Source of the DNA: Micropruina sp.
Lineage (GTDB): Bacteria > Actinomycetota > Actinomycetes > Propionibacteriales > Propionibacteriaceae
Length of the DNA stretch: 64,000 nucleotides
NCBI GenBank assembly: GCA_016716635.1
Contig: JADJVZ010000011.1
Location: 434,001 to 498,000 of the forward strand
Direction: 5' to 3'
Positions 59,444-64,000 of the stretch are shown one piece after another (within the stretch, counting starts at the first letter, position 1; each line of letters begins with the position of its first letter). The translations under genes and the position numbers were made by a program. The notes under the pieces were generated by a model. The model did not search any database. It was not told the origin of the DNA and worked only from the letters and a program-made list of their open reading frames with translations.

Positions 59444-60910
59444 ATGACACTCCAGGACGTGATTGCTGGAGTTCCCACCGGTCTGTTGATCGGTGGGGAA
59501 TGGCGTCCCTCCTCGGACGGCGCTACCTACGACGTCGAGAACCCGGCGACGGGGGAGAAGCTGGCGACGCTCGCCTCGGCGACGTCGGCCGATGCCTTGG
59601 CCGCCCTGGACGCCGCCGCGGGGGCCCAAGAGGGCTGGGCGCGCACGCCCGCCCGGGTCCGCGCGGAGATTCTTCGCAAGGGCTTCGAGCTCGTCCGCGA
59701 GCACGGCGAGGACCTCGCCCAGCTCATGACCGCCGAGATGGGCAAGCCGCTGGCCGAGGCCCGGGGCGAGGTGACCTACGGCAACGAGTTCCTGCGGTGG
59801 TTCTCCGAGGAGGCCTCCCGCATCGACGGCCGCTTCAACGCCTCCCCGGAGGGCAATCTGCGGATGCTGGTGCGGCGCAAGCCCGTCGGCCCGTGCCTGC
59901 TCATCACGCCCTGGAACTTTCCCCTCGCCATGGCCACCCGCAAGGTCGGACCGGCGCTGGCGGCCGGCTGCACGATGATCCTCAAGCCTGCGCACCTGAC
60001 CCCTCTCACCTCGCAGCTGTTCGCCCAGCTGATGGTCGAAGCCGGTGTCCCGGCGGGCGTCCTCAACGTCGTCGGCGGCGCGAATCCGCGGGCGATCTCG
60101 GGGCCACTGATGGCCGACTCGCGCCTGCGGAAGGTGTCGTTCACCGGCTCCACCGAGGTGGGGATCGCGCTGCTGAAGCAGGCCGCCGACAACGTGTTAC
60201 GCACCTCGATGGAGCTGGGCGGCAACGCGCCCTTCTTGGTGTTCGCGGACGCCAACCTCGACAAGGCGGTCGCCGGCGCGGTGGCGGCCAAGATGCGCAA
60301 CATCGGCGAGGCCTGCACCGCCGCCAACCGCTTCCTCGTCCAAGCGGAGGTGGCGGACGAGTTCGCGCGTCGCCTCGCCGAGGCGCTCGGGGCGCTCAAG
60401 GTCGGTAACGGCGCGGAGGCGGGCACGCAGGTAGGTCCGCTCGTCGAGGCCAAGGCCCGCGACAAGGTGCTCGAACTAGTGGCCGACGCCACCTCCCGGG
60501 GGGCCCGTGTGCTCACCGGCGGCCACGCGATCGCGGGGCCGGGTTACTTCATCGAGCCGACGGTGCTCACTGGGGTGACCCCCGAGGCCCGCGTCTTCAC
60601 CGACGAGATCTTCGGTCCGGTGGCCCCCATCATTACGTTCACCGACGAGGACGAGGCCGTCCGCTTGGCCAACTCGACTCAGTACGGTTTGGCGTCCTAC
60701 GTCTACACCCAGAGCATTTCGCGCGCGCTGCGTATCGGAGAGCGCCTCGACTACGGCCTCCTCGGCCTCAACGCCGGCGTCATCTCGAATGCCGCCGCCC
60801 CCTTCGGTGGCGTCAAGCAGTCCGGCCTCGGCCGCGAGGGCGGCGCCGAGGGCATCAACGAGTACACCGCCACCCAATACGTCGGCTTCCCCGATCCCTG
60901 GCAGGAGTGA
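59444..60910 (+). CDS. gabD: Succinate-semialdehyde dehydrogenase
   Basis: A 488-residue ALDH. The catalytic Cys is in RNIGEACTAANRF, the Glu in MELGGNAPF, and the Rossmann part has ITPWNFPLAMATRK, as in NAD(P)-dependent SSADH. It oxidises succinate semialdehyde from GABA to succinate. The ATG follows the aminotransferase stop by 2 nt. Confidence 0.9.
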   Translation: MTLQDVIAGVPTGLLIGGEWRPSSDGATYDVENPATGEKLATLASATSADALAALDAAAGAQEGWARTPARVRAEILRKGFELVREHGEDLAQLMTAEMGKPLAEARGEVTYGNEFLRWFSEEASRIDGRFNASPEGNLRMLVRRKPVGPCLLITPWNFPLAMATRKVGPALAAGCTMILKPAHLTPLTSQLFAQLMVEAGVPAGVLNVVGGANPRAISGPLMADSRLRKVSFTGSTEVGIALLKQAADNVLRTSMELGGNAPFLVFADANLDKAVAGAVAAKMRNIGEACTAANRFLVQAEVADEFARRLAEALGALKVGNGAEAGTQVGPLVEAKARDKVLELVADATSRGARVLTGGHAIAGPGYFIEPTVLTGVTPEARVFTDEIFGPVAPIITFTDEDEAVRLANSTQYGLASYVYTQSISRALRIGERLDYGLLGLNAGVISNAAAPFGGVKQSGLGREGGAEGINEYTATQYVGFPDPWQE

Positions 60911-60918
60911 AGAACACC

Positions 60919-62259
60919 ATGACCACCCCCACCTCGCCCCGCCTTGAGCAGGTCCGCCGACTCGTGGGCCCCGTCCCCGGCCCGCGCTCGACCGAGCTTG
61001 CCGCCCGGCGCTCGAAGGCAGTCTCCAGCGCCATCGCCTCGACGATGCCGGTGTACGCCGCCGACGCGGACGGGGGCGTGATCCTCGACGTCGACGGCAA
61101 CACCTTCATCGACTTCGGCACGGGCATCGCGGTCACCTCGGTGGGGGCCTCGAACCCGCGGGTGGTGGCGGCCGTCCAAGAGGCGGTGACCCACTTCACG
61201 CACACGTGCTTCATGATCACGCCCTACGAGGGGTACGTCCGCGTGTGCGAAGAGTTGGCCGCTCGGACGCCCGGCGACTTCGCCAAGAAGGCCGCCCTGT
61301 TCAACTCGGGGGCCGAGGCCGTGGAGAACGCGGTCAAAGTGGCGAGGGTCTACACCAAGCGCGACGCGATCGTGGTCTTCGATCACGCCTACCACGGTCG
61401 GACGAACCTCACGATGGCCATGACGTCGAAGGTGATGCCGTACAAGCAGGGCTTCGGGCCGTTTGCGGGCGAGGTCTATCGCGTGCCGACGTCGTACCCC
61501 TTCCGCGACCCCGAGGGCATGACCGGCGCCGAGGCGGCTCGTCGTGCGCTGATGCTCGTCGACAAGCAGGTCGGGGCTGGCAACGTGGCCGCCATCGTCA
61601 TCGAGCCCATCATGGGCGAGGGCGGCTTCATCGTCCCGGCCGAGGGTTTCCTCGCCGAACTCGCGGCCTGGTGCCGCGCCAACGGCGCGGTCTTCATCGC
61701 CGACGAGGTTCAGGCCGGGTTCGCTCGGACGGGCGCCTGGTTCGCCTCGGAGCACGACGGTGTGGTGCCGGACGTGGTGGTGGTGGCCAAGGGTCTGGCG
61801 GGCGGCATGCCGCTGTCAGGCGTGGTCGGCCGCGCCGAGATCATGGATTCGGTGCACCCGAGCGGGCTGGGCGGCACCTACGGGGGCAACCCCGTCGCCT
61901 GCGCGGCCTCGCTGGCCGCCATCGAGGCCGTCGAGGCCGAGGGGCTGATCGTCAAGGCGCAGCGCATTGAGGCGGTCGTCCGCGAGGTGCTCGCCGATCA
62001 AGTCGGCGTCGGCGTCCTCGGGGAGTTGCGCGGTCGGGGCGCCATGCTGGCCTTGGAGTTCGTCGTGCCGGGCACGCGCGAGCCCCACCCCGACGCCGCC
62101 CGCGCGGTGGCGCAGGCCTGCTTGGCCGAGGGCGTGTTGATCCTCACCTGTGGAACTTTCGGCAACATCGTGCGGCTCTTGCCGCCCCTCGTCATCGGCG
62201 AGGACGTGTTGCGGGATGGACTGGGCGTTCTGCGGGGGGCGTTGATCGCCCAGCGCTGA
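60919..62259 (+). CDS. gabT: 4-Aminobutyrate aminotransferase
   Basis: A 446-residue class III aminotransferase with NSGAEAVENAVKVARVYT, HAYHGRTNLTMAMTSK and the PLP-binding Lys in VVVAKGLAGGMPLSG. It transfers the amino group of GABA to 2-oxoglutarate. ATG 60919 is favoured since AGGAG lies 11 nt upstream. A GTG at 60907 overlaps gabD. Last gene of the right-hand polyamine operon. Confidence 0.93.
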   Translation: MTTPTSPRLEQVRRLVGPVPGPRSTELAARRSKAVSSAIASTMPVYAADADGGVILDVDGNTFIDFGTGIAVTSVGASNPRVVAAVQEAVTHFTHTCFMITPYEGYVRVCEELAARTPGDFAKKAALFNSGAEAVENAVKVARVYTKRDAIVVFDHAYHGRTNLTMAMTSKVMPYKQGFGPFAGEVYRVPTSYPFRDPEGMTGAEAARRALMLVDKQVGAGNVAAIVIEPIMGEGGFIVPAEGFLAELAAWCRANGAVFIADEVQAGFARTGAWFASEHDGVVPDVVVVAKGLAGGMPLSGVVGRAEIMDSVHPSGLGGTYGGNPVACAASLAAIEAVEAEGLIVKAQRIEAVVREVLADQVGVGVLGELRGRGAMLALEFVVPGTREPHPDAARAVAQACLAEGVLILTCGTFGNIVRLLPPLVIGEDVLRDGLGVLRGALIAQR

Positions 62260-62285
62260 GTCCGGCGGGCAACCGCCGGGCTCAG
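62256..62285. terminator. Hairpin spanning the gabT and GNAT stop codons
   Basis: CTGAG-T-CCGGCGG (62256-62268) pairs with CCGCCGG-G-CTCAG (62273-62285), 13 bp with one G-U pair and loop GCAA. It contains both convergent stop codons, so it is likely a two-way terminator. No T-tract. Confidence 0.7.
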
Positions 62286-62824
62286 TTCCCCGCTTTGCGC
62301 AGATCCGTGTGCAGGCGCAGCAACTTCACCGTGGCGCCGTCGTCGTCCATGGCGCGCTCCTCGTGGGCGCCGTCGGGCGCCCACCCGCTCTGAGCGAGCA
62401 GGCCGCGCAGGACGTCGTCGGTGGACCGCACCCAGAAGGTGGCGAGCGTGAAACCGTCGGCGCCCAAGGTGTCGGCGCACGCGTTGAGCAACCGCGAGCC
62501 GTGGCCGCGACGCGTCGCCCGCGGATCGACGACGAACTCCGCGATGGTGCCCGTTGTCAGGTCGGCGTCAGGATCGCCGGAGGGCCCCACGCAGGCGAAC
62601 CCCACGACCAGTTCGCCGGAGACGGCCACCAGCACCCGGATCTTGGCGTTCGGCGGTCGGACGATCGCCTCGCACCATCGTTGGACCATCTCGTCCTCGC
62701 TGACGCTGGCCAGCAAGGGCCCGGCGATCTCGGGCGGCACGGTGGCCTCCCACGAGCGGCGCTGGACGGCGGTGATGCCTTCGGCCTCGTTCGGCAAGGC
62801 CAGGCGGACGCTGTCGGCGATCAT
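62282..62824 (-). CDS. GNAT family N-acetyltransferase
   Basis: A 180-residue acetyltransferase with the acetyl-CoA motif FVVDPRATRRGHGSRLLNA (RRGHGS). Its C-terminal strand has WVRSTDDVLRGLLAQSGW. The ATG overlaps the stop of the upstream methyltransferase gene by 4 nt, so the two are coupled. Substrate unknown. Confidence 0.85.
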   Translation of the reverse strand: MIADSVRLALPNEAEGITAVQRRSWEATVPPEIAGPLLASVSEDEMVQRWCEAIVRPPNAKIRVLVAVSGELVVGFACVGPSGDPDADLTTGTIAEFVVDPRATRRGHGSRLLNACADTLGADGFTLATFWVRSTDDVLRGLLAQSGWAPDGAHEERAMDDDGATVKLLRLHTDLRKAGN

Positions 62825-64000
62825 GCGGCGCCTCCGTTGTGGGTGGCGGGGCGGCGGGCGAGCACGTAGATGCGCTCGGTTTCGGCTTCCACCCCGGCGA
62901 TGGGGCCGCGCACATACCACTCGACGACCTCCAGCCCGGCGGCGGTGACAGCGGCGCGCACCCCGGCCGGGTCGTGGAACACGAAGTGCAAGTCGACCGA
63001 ATGGCCGAACCAATCCTCGACATGGCGCACCTCGTGGCCGACGTGGGTGGCCAGGCTCAACCAACCCCCCGGACGCACGACCCGTCCGAGCCGAGCCAAG
63101 GCATCGGTCAGCTCCGACGGCGCGGTGTGGACCAGCGCATAGTGCGCCAGCAGCACGGCCCACCCGTCGCCGGGCTTGGGGAGGGTGCGCAGGTCGGCGA
63201 CTTCAAAGCGGACGCCGGGGTGATCCAGACGCGCCTGCTCGATCATGGCGGGGGAGAGGTCGAACCCGAGAGCTCGCGCGCCCAGCGACTTCAGGTAGGC
63301 CGTGAGGTGCCCGGTGCCGCACCCGACGTCCGCCACCGGCTCCCCGGCCGCCAACTCGGCCAGGCGGCCCAGCCACCAGCGATCGAAGGGCTTCTCGTCC
63401 AACTCCCCGCTGATATTCGTGGAATAGGCCGAGGCGACCTGGGCATAGGAGGCGAGTACGCGGGCGTCCCGCGCTTCGGGACCCTCGGCCAACACGTCGA
63501 CCGCCGTCAGCGGTACCGGCGGTAGCGAAACCGGGCCCAACAGATGGATCCAGCGAGTGTCATGCTGTCCGGGCTGCTTCTCGAGTTCCTGGACGAGGGG
63601 CGGTTCCGTCGCCGCCATCGTCGCGAGCTGCGCCTCGACGGTCACCCGATCCGTGAACGGATGGAGGCGTTCGGTGCGGGCCTTGAGTTCGCCCGCGGCC
63701 TGCGGTCCGCGCAGCAGGAGCACGGTGAGGAGGGCGCGGGAGGGATCGTCCAACCCCAGGGTTTCCACCAGGCGCTGGGCATACTTCACCGTGCGACCAC
63801 CGTGATCGCGGACGAGCCGCACCAGGTGTCGCTCCTGCAGGCGCAGGGTGACGGCGCGGAGTTCATCCTCGGAGTACTCCGTCAGCGGATCACGGCTGGT
63901 GGTTTGGTTGCACGCGGTGCGCAAGCCGTTGAGGCTCAACGGATAACTGGCCGGGACGGTCACCTGCTTTTCCAGCAGCGCGCCCAGCACGCGTTGCTCG
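62821..64000 (-). CDS. DUF480 (YceH) - SAM methyltransferase fusion (5' end missing)
   Basis: Reading on the minus strand from the window edge, about 393 residues are visible and the start lies outside. The visible protein opens with EQRVLGALLEKQ, the usual start region of DUF480/YceH, whose two winged-helix domains span about 1-165. A linker follows, then a class I methyltransferase with motif I VADVGCGTGHLTAYL, LGFDLSP and VADLRTLPKPGDGW. YceH proteins are normally separate. Function of the fusion is unknown, though it might methylate a small molecule or DNA-bound target. Confidence 0.8.
   Translation of the reverse strand, partial: EQRVLGALLEKQVTVPASYPLSLNGLRTACNQTTSRDPLTEYSEDELRAVTLRLQERHLVRLVRDHGGRTVKYAQRLVETLGLDDPSRALLTVLLLRGPQAAGELKARTERLHPFTDRVTVEAQLATMAATEPPLVQELEKQPGQHDTRWIHLLGPVSLPPVPLTAVDVLAEGPEARDARVLASYAQVASAYSTNISGELDEKPFDRWWLGRLAELAAGEPVADVGCGTGHLTAYLKSLGARALGFDLSPAMIEQARLDHPGVRFEVADLRTLPKPGDGWAVLLAHYALVHTAPSELTDALARLGRVVRPGGWLSLATHVGHEVRHVEDWFGHSVDLHFVFHDPAGVRAAVTAAGLEVVEWYVRGPIAGVEAETERIYVLARRPATHNGGAA

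Overview
The window comes from a high-GC, Gram-positive chromosome. Gene order (rpsB-tsf, pyrH-frr-cdsA-rlmN, rseP-ispG, rimP-nusA, infB-rbfA-truB-ribF, rpsO, pnp, dapB), actinobacterial families (DUF4439 lipoprotein beside rimP, DUF4081-GNAT after ispG, a CLHWG-type M23 peptidase divergent from rpsB, DUF2993) and many GTG starts point to an actinobacterium, most likely of the Propionibacteriales/Propionibacteriaceae. The family-level guess is inference. There is no rRNA, tRNA, CRISPR array, prophage or intact insertion sequence.

Layout. 1-4.6 kb: partial SBF-like transporter, SpoU rRNA/tRNA methyltransferase, peptide deformylase, XerC and a double-domain M23 peptidase. 4.6-21.4 kb: translation and isoprenoid/lipid core genes (rpsB, tsf, pyrH, frr, cdsA, rlmN, rseP, ispG) interrupted by an MFS/HAD pair and by a TauE permease, a GH2 beta-galactosidase and a LOG-family protein. 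21.4-27 kb: DUF2853, proS, an ATP-grasp ligase/esterase pair and the DUF4439 lipoprotein. 27-38.3 kb: rimP-nusA, then a secreted repeat/lectin protein with a truncated tandem copy and a small secreted protein, then ylxR-infB-rbfA-truB-ribF. 38.3-46.8 kb: GNAT, lipoprotein, the three-gene proton-translocating transhydrogenase, an exported guanyl-RNase with a barstar, rpsO and pnp. 46.8-50.6 kb: repeat arrays, an AbiEi-like/nuclease-like protein, a membrane protein, dapB and a DUF2993 protein. 50.6-62.3 kb: a coherent polyamine regulon. 62.3-64 kb: a GNAT gene and a partial DUF480-methyltransferase fusion.

The polyamine block is the clearest pathway. PotABCD imports putrescine/spermidine, a class III aminotransferase and an aminobutyraldehyde dehydrogenase turn putrescine into GABA, and GabT and GabD carry GABA to succinate. 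An Lrp/AsnC regulator sits between the two divergent operons. A saccharopine/carboxynorspermidine-dehydrogenase-like protein closes the transport operon and has no assigned role.

The most unusual non-coding signal is a set of intergenic arrays with a period of about 20 bp: an 11-bp core (CTACCCTGCCG) separated by 9-nt spacers, first in one orientation and then inverted. They lie after tsf and after pnp. A similarly built hairpin with a different core (TTGCTGGCG) lies after the beta-galactosidase gene. All three are at places where conserved actinobacterial operons are broken by accessory genes. Other signals worth checking are three tiny ATGA-coupled reading frames just upstream of infB, a 48-bp dispersed repeat at 38.3 and 42.9 kb, and the promoterless truncated copy of the surface lectin gene.
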